This document shows positions 9,299 through 17,968 of a stretch of 64,000 nt of DNA, one piece after another; the first letter of the stretch is position 1, and the number at the start of each line of letters is the position of its first letter. This DNA is from Gammaproteobacteria bacterium. GTDB lineage: Bacteria > Pseudomonadota > Gammaproteobacteria > S012-40. Below the pieces are notes generated by a model. That model had not been told where the DNA came from, did not search any database, and saw nothing but the letters and a program-made list of their open reading frames with translations. The stretch covers positions 107,083-171,082 of the forward strand of contig JAOUMY010000011.1 of the NCBI GenBank assembly GCA_029881255.1, read 5' to 3'. A program made the translations under genes and the position numbers.

Positions 9299-9498
9299 TG
9301 TTCTGGCAATATGGTTGAAATCGCTCGTTTGAAAACAATCTGTGAAATATCGTGTGAAACTTCCACAGAATACTGATCGTAGCGAATAATTGTCCCAACT
9401 AATTTAATTCCATTCACCAAGAAAATATTCACAGGGACTTTTCGCGCCACGATGTCCGCTAAAAATTCATCCTGTATGTTTCCTGCCTGCTTGCTCAT
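9295..9498 (-). CDS. hfq: Short divergent Hfq (Sm-like RNA-binding protein)
   Basis: 67-residue protein consisting of the Sm fold only. The Sm1 region VPVNIFLVNGIKLVG is nearly canonical, and the Sm2 region reads IVFKRAISTILP. Compared with E. coli Hfq, the proximal-face motif YKHA is FKRA, so the conserved His is replaced by Arg. The rim patch RRER is VARK, losing two rim arginines. The C-terminal tail is absent. The frame is open to 9639, but the upstream 47 residues look non-coding, so I start at the ATG whose complement ends at 9498, despite an AGGA lying very close to it. The usual miaA-hfq-hflX neighbours are missing, which suggests a paralogue. Confidence 0.85.
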   Translation of the reverse strand: MSKQAGNIQDEFLADIVARKVPVNIFLVNGIKLVGTIIRYDQYSVEVSHDISQIVFKRAISTILPEH

Positions 9499-9660
9499 TC
9501 CTGAAAATACTCTGATATCGACAATTAAGTGGGCGCTTATTATGGTGCTAATACTGCAAAGAGTCCAGTGAAATGCAAGAAAACAAAACAATTTTTCCGA
9601 GAGTAAGTAATTACTTACGATTTTATCTTCAAGCAACAATCCATAGAATTACCTTGAAGA

Positions 9661-10068
9661 TCAATCAATTGAACTCAGGATTTTGCGAACGGTTTCTGCC
9701 TTGATTGGACTTGCCAAGACCTCTTGCACACCAGCCTTGGACGCGAGCAACACAAATTCTTTATCGACTTTTGCACTCACCAATACCACGGACATATCGG
9801 GGAATTTTCTTTTGATATCGCCGACAACTTGCGCAACATCCAGATCAGGCATATCGGCATCCATAAAGAGCACGCCAACTTTGTGCTTACGTACCAGCTC
9901 GAGCAGTGCGCGAATATCTTTTTCTTTTCCTAAAATCTGAAAACGCATATCACGCAACACACTTTGCATGGTATCCAGATCTTCCTGGGGGAAATTACTC
10001 AATATTACTCGACGGCGGCGCGAATCAATTACTTTTCCTTTTTTGAAGTCGTAGCTTTCGATGCTCAC
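9661..10068 (-). CDS. Stand-alone receiver-like protein with degenerate active site
   Basis: 135 residues, one CheY-like domain after a ~20-residue basic leader. The phosphoacceptor strand VGVLFMDADMPDLD keeps the Asp, but the N-terminal acidic pair is missing (RVILSNFPQED where DD is expected). The C-terminal Lys-Pro is replaced by Ser-Pro (VLASPIKAE), although a Lys follows two residues later. The start is the GTG at 10068, with AAGGAAA eight bases upstream. There is no output domain. It may be phosphorylation-independent or bind a partner as a pseudo-receiver. The hfq-like gene lies 163 bp downstream on the same strand. Confidence 0.82.
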   Translation of the reverse strand: MSIESYDFKKGKVIDSRRRRVILSNFPQEDLDTMQSVLRDMRFQILGKEKDIRALLELVRKHKVGVLFMDADMPDLDVAQVVGDIKRKFPDMSVVLVSAKVDKEFVLLASKAGVQEVLASPIKAETVRKILSSID

Positions 10069-10152
10069 ACCGATTTCCTTTTTTTCAGATTGATTCCGAA
10101 AACTGTATCGGTAGAGATGCGGCTCGACTTAAGCCATTAGCCCCCTGGCAAC

Positions 10153-10289
10153 CGTCAGGAGGACACAGAGCACGATTGCCGCTGTTTTTCCCTGCAAGAA
10201 CGCCGAAAACTACGACGACGCCCCTGCCGTACCTCGCAAAGAGAAAGGAATATAGTGCGACATACTGCCGACTCTGTGTCCTCCTGACG
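10153..10289. repeat. 18-bp perfect inverted repeat with ~100-bp spacer in a gene-free region
   Basis: CGTCAGGAGGACACAGAG at 10153-10170 recurs as its exact reverse complement at 10272-10289. The 250 bases around it have no convincing gene. It could form the stem of a structured RNA or be a mobile-element relic. I compared it by eye with 6S RNA and the c-di-GMP-I riboswitch and saw neither core. Confidence 0.7.
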
Positions 10290-10345
10290 ACTGCGTATTG
10301 GATGCGCTTGCCAATATCGGCAAAGGCCGACACGCGAATTTTTCT

Positions 10346-10377
10346 CTACAAAAAAAAGTGGCCCATGTGGGCCACTA
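10346..10377 (-). terminator. Rho-independent terminator on the minus strand, without an obvious gene upstream
   Basis: Minus strand: AGTGGCCCACATGGGCCACT hairpin (8-bp stem) followed immediately by TTTTTTT. The only frame ending just before it is an 11-codon one (ATG at about 10410, preceded by GGGAAG). The terminated transcript may therefore be a small RNA or an upstream leader starting in 10400-10600. Confidence 0.75.
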
Positions 10378-10575
10378 AAGGTTGCTTTGGTTGGAGCTCG
10401 TAAAATTCATGCTTCCCACGAGAGTATGTAATGTGTCACTCAAATCAGCTTAAAGCAGTAAACGAAAACAATGACAATCGGTCTTTTCACTGGCCTAAGC
10501 CGGTTACTCCTTAACGTTTACGTTTCCAATTGTTTCGTCGTGATGTCATTATCACGCTTTACCCTTTCACCTGCA

Positions 10576-10603
10576 TTGCTGAGACATTACATTTTGGTAA
10601 TGA
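10576..10603 (+). promoter_or_regulatory. Likely promoter with overlapping palindromic operator for the response-regulator pair
   Basis: TTGCTG and TAATGA separated by 16 bases resemble -35 and -10 boxes. They overlap an inverted repeat CATTAC-N6-GTAATG (10585-10602). The position just upstream of the regulator gene suggests autoregulation. Assigned by eye only. Confidence 0.4.
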
Positions 10604-10635
10604 TTCTGCGTTAAAAAATGATTATGATTAGAAGT

Positions 10636-11313
10636 ATGAAGATACTGGTAATCGAAGACGACATTGAAGCTGCAGGCTACCTCATCAAGGGATTGAATGA
10701 GAGCGGTCATGTTGTCGATCATAGCAGCGATGGTAATGACGGTCTGGGTCAGGCCCTCACCGGCAAGTATGATGTGATGATAGTTGACCGAATGCTGCCT
10801 GGACGCGACGGACTTTCTGTCGTAGCGGCCTTGCGCGCGGCGAACGTCAGTACGCCCGTGTTAATTCTCAGCGCCATGGGCGAAGTGGATGACCGCGTCG
10901 AAGGCCTACACGCCGGCGGCGACGATTACCTGACCAAACCTTATGCCTTTTCCGAATTGCTCGCCAGAATCGAAGTACTGGTACGTAGAAAGCAACCCGA
11001 TCAGGTCTCGACCAAGATTCGTATCGCCAATCTGGAGCTAGACCTGATTAAGCACAAAGTCACTCGCGCTGGAAAAAACATCAATCTGCAACCACGCGAA
11101 TTCCGACTACTGGAATATCTCATGCGTCATCCTGGCCAGGTTATTTCACGCACCATGCTGCTGGAACAGGTTTGGGATTATAATTTCGACCCGCAAACCA
11201 ATGTCATCGACGTTCACATCAGCCGTTTGCGTAACAAGATAGACAAGGGATACGAGCCTCCACTACTGCACACGATACGCGGTTCCGGATATAAACTCAG
11301 TGAGACTGGTTAA
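10636..11313 (+). CDS. OmpR-family response regulator
   Basis: About 225 residues from the MKILVIEDD start (ATGs at 10618 and 10624 are also in frame). The receiver has the acidic pair EDD, the phosphoacceptor in VMIVDRMLPG, Thr/Ser switch residue (LILSAMG) and KPY. The C-terminal winged helix (~125-225) ends GSGYKLSETG and includes ISRTMLLEQVWDY and DVHISRLRNKID. It is a transcription factor paired with the overlapping kinase gene. Sequence resembles the QseB/PmrA/CusR branch, which often controls envelope or metal responses, but the signal cannot be told. A palindrome in the promoter suggests self-control. Confidence 0.93.
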   Translation: MKILVIEDDIEAAGYLIKGLNESGHVVDHSSDGNDGLGQALTGKYDVMIVDRMLPGRDGLSVVAALRAANVSTPVLILSAMGEVDDRVEGLHAGGDDYLTKPYAFSELLARIEVLVRRKQPDQVSTKIRIANLELDLIKHKVTRAGKNINLQPREFRLLEYLMRHPGQVISRTMLLEQVWDYNFDPQTNVIDVHISRLRNKIDKGYEPPLLHTIRGSGYKLSETG

Positions 11314-12664
11314 AACCAACGTATTCCGAATCTCTATCAGCTTCGCGGCACTGTTCGCTCTGGTCTCCGCCGTTAGCCTCTTAACCGTTTATCGCGTCAC
11401 CCTGGAAGAGATAAAGTCTCAATCCGACCGCGCATTAAAAACTGAAGTCAAAGAACTGCAAGCCATATACGATGAAGGCGACCTCGAAGAAGTCATCGAG
11501 ATCATCAATTTCCGTAATCGCGCCAGCAGCCTGATTCACCATCGCTACGCCCTCACCTTTAACGATGGCACATTTTTGGTTGGAGATGAAAACGTCTTAA
11601 AGTCTCTCGGCCAGAACTATCAAAATCCCATGAGTTCCGAGGACAAGGAATATATCACTGAAGACGACGCGCATATCCCGGTGAAGATCCTGTTCCATCC
11701 CTTGAGTCAGGATTTCCAGATCGTGATCAGTGAGTCGCAGTACGCGTTCTATGAATTGCGTGAACACACTTTATCTGGCGTAATGATTGCTATTGCCATG
11801 ACCATAATCCTGGCAGTAGTGATCGGTTATTACATGGGGCATCTGGTAATGCTGCGTATCAACCGTATCAACACCGGCATCCAGGATTCCATTGCCTCCG
11901 GATTTAAAAACAAATTACCTCTATCCAAGCGCGAAGATGAGTTTCAGGCCCTGACGGTTAAACTCAATGCCATGCTCGGGCAAATAGAACGCTTGATTAG
12001 TGGTATGCGTCAAGTGACGAATAATGTTGCGCACGATTTACGTAGCCCCCTCACGCGCATGCGCAGCCGCCTTGAAGTGACGCTGTTGAACGCACGCGAT
12101 ACGGAAGAATATCGCGAAGCCATGGAAAAGACGATTAACGATATCGGCGAGGTGCTCAAGACATTCAACGCCATGTTGAGCATTGCCCAGGCACAGGCAG
12201 GAATAAACCGTGAAACGCCAAGTACCATCAATATTTCCAATCTGTGCGAAGAATTGGCCGAACTTTACCAGGCTGTTGCAGAGGAAAAACAGTGTGAGCT
12301 ACTGTGGCGTACAGAAGAAAAACTTCAGGTCATCGGCAATCGACAGCTTCTTGCACAAGCGATCAGCAACCTGCTTGAAAACGCCATCAAGTTTTCTCCG
12401 CCGAATACCGCAGTAACATTATCAGCGACCAGTGAAGGAAATAGTGCCATTATCACGGTCGGCGACAATGGCATCGGCATTCCGGAAAAAGATTACGAAA
12501 GTGTTTTCGAACCGTTTCACCGTCTTGATAGCGCCAGAAGTACGCCGGGAAGCGGACTCGGCTTGAGCCTGGTTAAAGCCGTCATGGATTTACATAAAGG
12601 CAGTATTTCATTACACAACAACCATCCTGGTTTACGCGTCGAGTTGCGCCTAACTCTGATATAA
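11300..12664 (+). CDS. Sensor histidine kinase, partner of the OmpR-type regulator
   Basis: 454 residues starting at a GTG that overlaps the regulator's 3' end by 14 bp. Membrane segments at ~10-30 and ~158-178 enclose a ~125-residue periplasmic sensor. HAMP (~180-232) is followed by HisKA with the H box NVAHDLRSPLTRMRSRLE. The HATPase has NLLENAIKFS, DNGIGIP and GSGLGLSLV. It is a classical class I transmembrane kinase: it autophosphorylates on His and passes phosphate to the regulator. The DLRSPLT H box is typical of the CusS/QseC-like group. The ligand is unknown. Confidence 0.93.
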   Translation: MRLVKTNVFRISISFAALFALVSAVSLLTVYRVTLEEIKSQSDRALKTEVKELQAIYDEGDLEEVIEIINFRNRASSLIHHRYALTFNDGTFLVGDENVLKSLGQNYQNPMSSEDKEYITEDDAHIPVKILFHPLSQDFQIVISESQYAFYELREHTLSGVMIAIAMTIILAVVIGYYMGHLVMLRINRINTGIQDSIASGFKNKLPLSKREDEFQALTVKLNAMLGQIERLISGMRQVTNNVAHDLRSPLTRMRSRLEVTLLNARDTEEYREAMEKTINDIGEVLKTFNAMLSIAQAQAGINRETPSTINISNLCEELAELYQAVAEEKQCELLWRTEEKLQVIGNRQLLAQAISNLLENAIKFSPPNTAVTLSATSEGNSAIITVGDNGIGIPEKDYESVFEPFHRLDSARSTPGSGLGLSLVKAVMDLHKGSISLHNNHPGLRVELRLTLI

Positions 12665-12684
12665 CCACAAACTCGGAGAATTTA

Positions 12685-13230
12685 ATGACAGAATTTGCTG
12701 CGCAAACCATTTTGGATTTTTGGTTTCATCCGGATAACCACTCCGTGTGGTTTCAATCGACGCCCGACGATGACACGCGCATACGCGAACAATTTCTACG
12801 CGTCTATGAAGCCGCGAGTCGGGGAGAATTAGACAACTGGCAGAACACTCCGCAAGGCGCGCTAGCCTTATGCATTATCTTTGATCAATTTCCATTGAAC
12901 ATGTTTCGAGATCAGGCACGCAGCTTTGCCACTGAAGCGAGGGCCCGTGCTGTCGCTACCGAGGCGATACATCAGGGTTTTGATCACGACATGGACAAGG
13001 AGCAGTTGCTGTTTCTCTATTTGCCGTTTATGCACAGTGAAGACCTCGCCGACCAGGACAGAGTCATCGAACTGTTCACGGCGGCCGGACTGGAAACCCG
13101 CTGGGCTGAGCATCACCGCCAGATCGTACAACGTTTTGGTCGTTTTCCTCATCGCAATGCCGCATTAGGACGCCAATGCACAGAAGAGGAGGAGGCCTGG
13201 CTAAATTCAGATGACGCTTTCCATGGTTAG
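12685..13230 (+). CDS. DUF924 family protein
   Basis: 181 residues. It opens with ILDFWFHPDNHSVWFQSTPDDD, the DUF924 signature, and contains FDQFPLNMFRD, LLFLYLPFMHSEDLADQDR and RFGRFPHRNAALGR in the family order. The fold is a TPR-like helical bundle; function is unknown. A good ribosome binding site (CGGAG) precedes the ATG. It starts 20 bp after the kinase stop and may be co-transcribed with the two-component pair. Length is normal for the family. Confidence 0.92.
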   Translation: MTEFAAQTILDFWFHPDNHSVWFQSTPDDDTRIREQFLRVYEAASRGELDNWQNTPQGALALCIIFDQFPLNMFRDQARSFATEARARAVATEAIHQGFDHDMDKEQLLFLYLPFMHSEDLADQDRVIELFTAAGLETRWAEHHRQIVQRFGRFPHRNAALGRQCTEEEEAWLNSDDAFHG

Positions 13231-13456
13231 CAACCTTCCACCTATGACTATTTATCTTTTTTAATATCATAAAGTTACCTAACTCCCGAAGGCGCTTGCC
13301 CGACAGCAACCATCCCCCTCGACGCTCTTCACTCTCCTTGCCCGGCTGAAGCTCTTTCTGGCGTCTTGGATAGCGTCCGGAATTCCCCTAAAGAATCTAT
13401 AGATCAAGACGATACAGCATTAGTACCCCCCGCAGTATTAAAACAGATAGCATGAG

Positions 13457-16348
13457 GTGGCTGTGTCCAAGGGTATTAACATACGTCCGACGCCAGTTGC
13501 GGCAACCGGTTTGCCAGACAACAGGCTGGCAGCCCTTGCCTATATTTCCGCGCAACCGGATCTCGCTTCTCTGATTAAAAACCTTGCACACGTCCTGAGT
13601 CCACTCAGCCAAGCGCAATTTTGCGCCTTGTCGATTTTCGATGAAGCCGAACAGGAATTATCAACACATCATCTCTTTGGTCACTGTCCCAGTTTTATTG
13701 GACAGCGGGCACTCGACATTACAAAACGCAGCGACGACGCAAGCTATTACCTGGATAGCTTTGAAGATATGAATCTCCTGACTATCCCGTTAATGGTCAG
13801 TGGCAACCCGATAGGCGCGATTTTTTTCGGTCAGAAAAAAAATAATGAATTTGATGAAAATATCGTCGGCAACCTACACGCTGTTACGTATACGCTTGCA
13901 CTCGCCGTAGATCGTTTCATGCAGGAACAACAGTTCGACACCTTATCCTCAAAACTCTACCGCGAAATTCAGGAACGTCAACGCGACGGTCAGACCTTGA
14001 TGAATATCGTACAAGGCGTGGGTGCCGAAATAGGCAACAACTTCTTTCTCTCGGTGGTGGAACATCTGAGCGATGCCCTGTCAGTTCGTTATGCCTATAT
14101 CGGCGAACTGATCAATGATGGCTCGCATATTCGCACTATTGCCGTCTGCAAAGACGGTAAACATATCGACAACTTCGAATATCGAATTGAACGTCACAAA
14201 ACAAACGCTTGCCAGGGCAATACCTGTTTTTGTGAAGACTCAGTAAAACATCTACTTCCCGGACAGAACACGCAACAACAGATGCATGTTAAAAGCTGCT
14301 GGGCACTCCCGCTCACCTACTCCGGCGGCAAGACGATAGGCGTTCTGGTGGTTATGCATGACAAAGAAATTGAACGCGAAGACAATATACTCCCGGTCAT
14401 GAAAATATTTGCTGCCCGCACAGTGGCGGAAATGGAGCGTATCAGTACGGAAGAGCGCTTGTTCATGGAAAAGGAACGCGCGCAAATCACACTGAGTTCA
14501 ATGTCCGATGGCGTAATCACAACAGACGCGCATGGCCTTGTCGAATACCTCAATCCCAATGCGGAACGCATGTTGGGCTGGTCGTCTGAGGAAGCATGCC
14601 GACAGCCGGTGCAAGACATTTTCAATATTCTGGATGAAACGACGGGCAAATCGATATTTGCCCTGCTCAACTCGGATGACTCACAAGCGGCGCTATCCGC
14701 GCACCACTCACGTAGCGCGACACTGCTCACCCGACAAGGCGAAGAACTACATGTCGCCTGCACCTTTGGACCGATCAAGCAACACGATGACAGCATCGTG
14801 GGCAACGTACTGGTATTTCACAATAACAGCACGTTCAAAAATCTGATAGACAAGGTGTCTTACCAGGCCAGTCACGACGCCCTGACGGGAATATACAATC
14901 GCCACGAATTTGAGAAAGTGCTACAGAAATATATCGACGCATCACACAAAGACAAGGTGCAACATGTTTTGCTGTTTTTGGATGTTGACCATTTCAAAGT
15001 CATTAACGACACCAGTGGACATACCGCAGGTGACGAGTTGCTGAGACAAGTCTCATCACTGATGCTGGAAAGCGTGCAACAAGGTGACCTTGTGGCCCGC
15101 ATCGGTGGCGATGAATTTGCCATTTTGCTACAGAACACATCGATTGATGCTGCGAAGAAAGCGGCAGAATCCATACGCCACAAAATACACACCCACCTCT
15201 TCGTGCGTGAAGGTAGAAGTTTCAAAATCAGCGCCAGCATCGGGCTTATGCCGATTAACGCCGATAGCGGTAATCTGTCCGAGGTACTCAGCTCTGCAGA
15301 CGCCGCCTGCTATCTTGCCAAGCACCGCGGAAGAAACACCGTCTATATCTATAAGCCAGACGACTTGTCGCAGATGCAATACAAAAATGAAATGCAGTGG
15401 GCAACGCGCATACATTTGGCCATAGAGGAAGATCAGTTTTGCCTGTTCAGGCAAAAAATCATGTCCTTACACGACTCTGGCAGAGACACGCCGCGGCATG
15501 AAATTTTGCTCCGTCTAAGAGAGCCTGATGGAAATATTGTGTCGCCTATGTCTTTCATCCCCATAGCCGAGCGCTTCAAACTTATGCCGGTTATCGATCA
15601 ATGGGTGATACGCAAAGTATTTGAATACTTCCACGTGCAAATGCAAAATGCCGGCGTACAAAACGATTGCTATACCATTAACCTGTCAGGACAATCACTG
15701 GAAAGTGACGATGTTTTATGCTTGATATTGGGACTAACGGAAGAACTGCATGTTGATCCATCGAAGATTTGTTTTGAGATTACCGAAACCGCTGCCATCG
15801 AAAATCTGTCTAACGCCAAGCGCTTCATACAACGACTCAAAGACGAAGGATTTCAATTCGCGCTTGATGACTTTGGCGCGGGCATGAGTTCGTTCACTTA
15901 TTTAAAACACTTGCCGGTAAATTATTTAAAGATTGATGGTGAGTTTATACGAGACATCAAAAACAACAGTGTTGATAAAACCCTGGTTGATTCCATACAC
16001 CGGATTGCCAGCGCTATGGGCATAAAGACGATTGCCGAGTTCGTGGAATGCCAGGAGACTCTTGAGCTCCTAAGAGAGCTGGGAATCGATTTTGCCCAGG
16101 GTTTTGTCATCGCCAAACCACAGCCGTTTTATATTCCAAGTAAAGACTCAACCATACTTGCCTCTACACTGACCTGCCCTGAATGTGGTCACTCCGAAAT
16201 CACCATCATGCCGACTAACAGTTGCCAGTACTATCACGAATGCAAAGGCTGCAACACCATGCTCAAACCTAAGAAAGGCCAGTGCTGCGTGTTCTGCTCC
16301 TACGGCACCATGCCTTGCCCCGACGTTCAAAAGAAAAACAAAAACTAG
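13457..16348 (+). CDS. GAF-GAF-PAS-GGDEF-EAL protein with C-terminal GDCCVxC-type cysteine module
   Basis: About 963 residues, no membrane segment. Order: GAF-like (~20-155), GAF (~180-325), PAS (~335-455), GGDEF (~470-640, intact motif at 550-554 in RIGGDEF), EAL (~650-895) and a cysteine module (~900-963). The EAL signature is EIL at 682-684, but DDFG (804-807), NLSGQ and YLKIDGEF are present, so phosphodiesterase activity is plausible. The module has CPEC (907-910), CKGC and GQCCVFC (941-947), matching stand-alone GDCCVxC proteins end to end. It may bind metal or sense redox state. The start is GTG 13457, or GTG 13463, which has GAGG five bases upstream. Confidence 0.9.
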   Translation: MAVSKGINIRPTPVAATGLPDNRLAALAYISAQPDLASLIKNLAHVLSPLSQAQFCALSIFDEAEQELSTHHLFGHCPSFIGQRALDITKRSDDASYYLDSFEDMNLLTIPLMVSGNPIGAIFFGQKKNNEFDENIVGNLHAVTYTLALAVDRFMQEQQFDTLSSKLYREIQERQRDGQTLMNIVQGVGAEIGNNFFLSVVEHLSDALSVRYAYIGELINDGSHIRTIAVCKDGKHIDNFEYRIERHKTNACQGNTCFCEDSVKHLLPGQNTQQQMHVKSCWALPLTYSGGKTIGVLVVMHDKEIEREDNILPVMKIFAARTVAEMERISTEERLFMEKERAQITLSSMSDGVITTDAHGLVEYLNPNAERMLGWSSEEACRQPVQDIFNILDETTGKSIFALLNSDDSQAALSAHHSRSATLLTRQGEELHVACTFGPIKQHDDSIVGNVLVFHNNSTFKNLIDKVSYQASHDALTGIYNRHEFEKVLQKYIDASHKDKVQHVLLFLDVDHFKVINDTSGHTAGDELLRQVSSLMLESVQQGDLVARIGGDEFAILLQNTSIDAAKKAAESIRHKIHTHLFVREGRSFKISASIGLMPINADSGNLSEVLSSADAACYLAKHRGRNTVYIYKPDDLSQMQYKNEMQWATRIHLAIEEDQFCLFRQKIMSLHDSGRDTPRHEILLRLREPDGNIVSPMSFIPIAERFKLMPVIDQWVIRKVFEYFHVQMQNAGVQNDCYTINLSGQSLESDDVLCLILGLTEELHVDPSKICFEITETAAIENLSNAKRFIQRLKDEGFQFALDDFGAGMSSFTYLKHLPVNYLKIDGEFIRDIKNNSVDKTLVDSIHRIASAMGIKTIAEFVECQETLELLRELGIDFAQGFVIAKPQPFYIPSKDSTILASTLTCPECGHSEITIMPTNSCQYYHECKGCNTMLKPKKGQCCVFCSYGTMPCPDVQKKNKN

Positions 16349-16480
16349 ATCTCCCCAAAACTGCCTCGGCTACACCTCTCGTACAACATAAATCGAACGC
16401 ATTTACTTTCCATCTACTGAAAATTTCTATACCAGGCACAGGGCCTCAACCGTCTGGCGCTAAACACTTTCGTCTACTGT

Positions 16481-17407
16481 TTACACCACATTATTCAATA
16501 CGATTTCGCTGCCGGCGTGTATATTGAGTTGCCCATCAAAAGCGCTGGAAACATCCTTCGGAAAAATCGCCATCGTGTGTATGGTACGACCATTGATAAA
16601 CTTGAGGTCAGACGACATATGCCGACACTTGATGCGCAGATCCACATCTGCCTCCGATAACAACTCAAAGTCGAAGGCATCACTGGCGACGATAAAACCC
16701 CACTCTGACCAGAAACTGGGCACGTAGGTATAGTAAGGCTGACGATAGTTAAACAGGCCATCAATATATTTCAGACTATCAACAAAACTGTCATTCTTGC
16801 CTACCGATACTGAGCCCGCCTGTAATGTCATCACGCCACGGTTCGTAAGCAGTTTGGAAACATCATCAATGAATTCATGTGAAATCAAATGCCGACCAAA
16901 GTCACGCCTGACCAAACGATCACCACTATCAATGACGATGATATCAAAGCGCTCCTGGACATTTCGCACATAGCGCCGACAATCGTCGATTATCAACTCA
17001 AGCCGTGGATCATCAAACGCACCCTGGTGCCACTCTGGCAGGTGGATATAACACTGGTCAATCAACAACTCATCATTGTCCACCATCACAAGACGTTCTA
17101 TAGACGGATGACGCAGGATTTCACGCGCAACCGCGCCGTCAGCGCCACCGATCACCAATGCGCTTCGCGGACTGGGATGAGACAACATCGCGGGCTGGAC
17201 CAATGATTCATAATAACGGTATTCGTCTTTTTCCGACGACTGCAAAACGCCATCCAGAAGCAATATCTTGCCCAGCGCTTGTGTCTGACAAATTGAAATC
17301 TGCTGAACTGGTGATCGCCCGAAAAAAAGACATTCCTGTATATCGATCGATATACGCTCGTGTGTAGACCCTACTTCATAACAATAAGTAGAATGATATA
17401 GATTCAT
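16481..17407 (-). CDS. Spermidine synthase-like aminopropyltransferase
   Basis: 308 residues of the SpeE fold. DGVLQSSEKDEYRYYESL matches the DGvxQxtexDEfxYhE signature; the nucleotide loop reads VIGGADGAVARE where GGGDGG is usual. Acidic residues in MVDNDELLID and VIDSGD correspond to decarboxylated-SAM and amine contacts. The ATG at 17407 has GGGGAAGC upstream and is preferred over the one at 17425. No speD gene (which makes the substrate) is visible here. The altered glycine loop leaves room for a related methyltransferase-like activity. It is distinct from the membrane-fused homologue at 41.7-43.3 kb. Confidence 0.85.
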   Translation of the reverse strand: MNLYHSTYCYEVGSTHERISIDIQECLFFGRSPVQQISICQTQALGKILLLDGVLQSSEKDEYRYYESLVQPAMLSHPSPRSALVIGGADGAVAREILRHPSIERLVMVDNDELLIDQCYIHLPEWHQGAFDDPRLELIIDDCRRYVRNVQERFDIIVIDSGDRLVRRDFGRHLISHEFIDDVSKLLTNRGVMTLQAGSVSVGKNDSFVDSLKYIDGLFNYRQPYYTYVPSFWSEWGFIVASDAFDFELLSEADVDLRIKCRHMSSDLKFINGRTIHTMAIFPKDVSSAFDGQLNIHAGSEIVLNNVV

Positions 17408-17545
17408 GCGCTTCCCCTTTGTCATTCCTTGAACGCGGGGTTTGCCCTAAACGGCAAACGCGCCAAAGAACGCCCCTTCCCTGTTATCTTTTGTTATTAC
17501 CCTTATTAGAGCGGTCGTATTCGCCGCGCATGATGTTTCAGCAGC

Positions 17546-17968
17546 TCACGACACCGGATATACCTGGTTAATCAGACTAAATTCTCTGAACAACAAAATC
17601 AAGGCAACGACGATGATTAGCATTCCCATATTGCGCGCATTTTTTTCCTTGATCAGACGCACGGTAAACGGCAACCGCATCCCCTTAGGTGGAAGTTGCG
17701 AGGTCAACATGACCTGATAGCCAAACCACATGAATAATAAAATGGGAAAACTGCGCGCCACGCCAAAGGCAACCGTCGCAATATACGTCTTCTGCATGTT
17801 GTATTTTTCTATCGCCCCCAATTCCATGTCAGGCGCGCGCAGAGTGAGAAAAAAATCGATAATGGGCTCCAACCACACCAGAAACAGCACGTATATAAAG
17901 ATCAGAATCAGCCAGTTTTTTAACAGCCGTCGATCACCATGTACGAATTCTTCGTCGTTGCGTTTCAT
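17546..17968 (-). CDS. Small three-helix membrane protein, unknown
   Basis: 140 residues with three hydrophobic segments: ~18-41 (LILIFIYVLFLVWLEPIIDF), ~65-86 (VAFGVARSFPILLFMWFGYQV) and ~113-132 (NMGMLIIVVALILLF). A good ribosome binding site, AGGAG, precedes the ATG. The gene overlaps the end of the preceding 209-residue gene by 35 bp, so the two are translationally linked. I do not recognise the family. The tight coupling suggests a membrane partner for the coiled-coil-like protein encoded upstream. Confidence 0.7.
   Translation of the reverse strand: MKRNDEEFVHGDRRLLKNWLILIFIYVLFLVWLEPIIDFFLTLRAPDMELGAIEKYNMQKTYIATVAFGVARSFPILLFMWFGYQVMLTSQLPPKGMRLPFTVRLIKEKNARNMGMLIIVVALILLFREFSLINQVYPVS

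Noticed and set aside
9499..9639. 47-residue N-terminal extension of the Hfq-like protein
   Set aside because: The added residues are hydrophobic and cysteine-rich, unlike any Hfq, and the family start fits the internal ATG.
10085..10340. 6S RNA or c-di-GMP-I riboswitch
   Set aside because: The conserved cores of either RNA are not visible on either strand; only an inverted repeat is.
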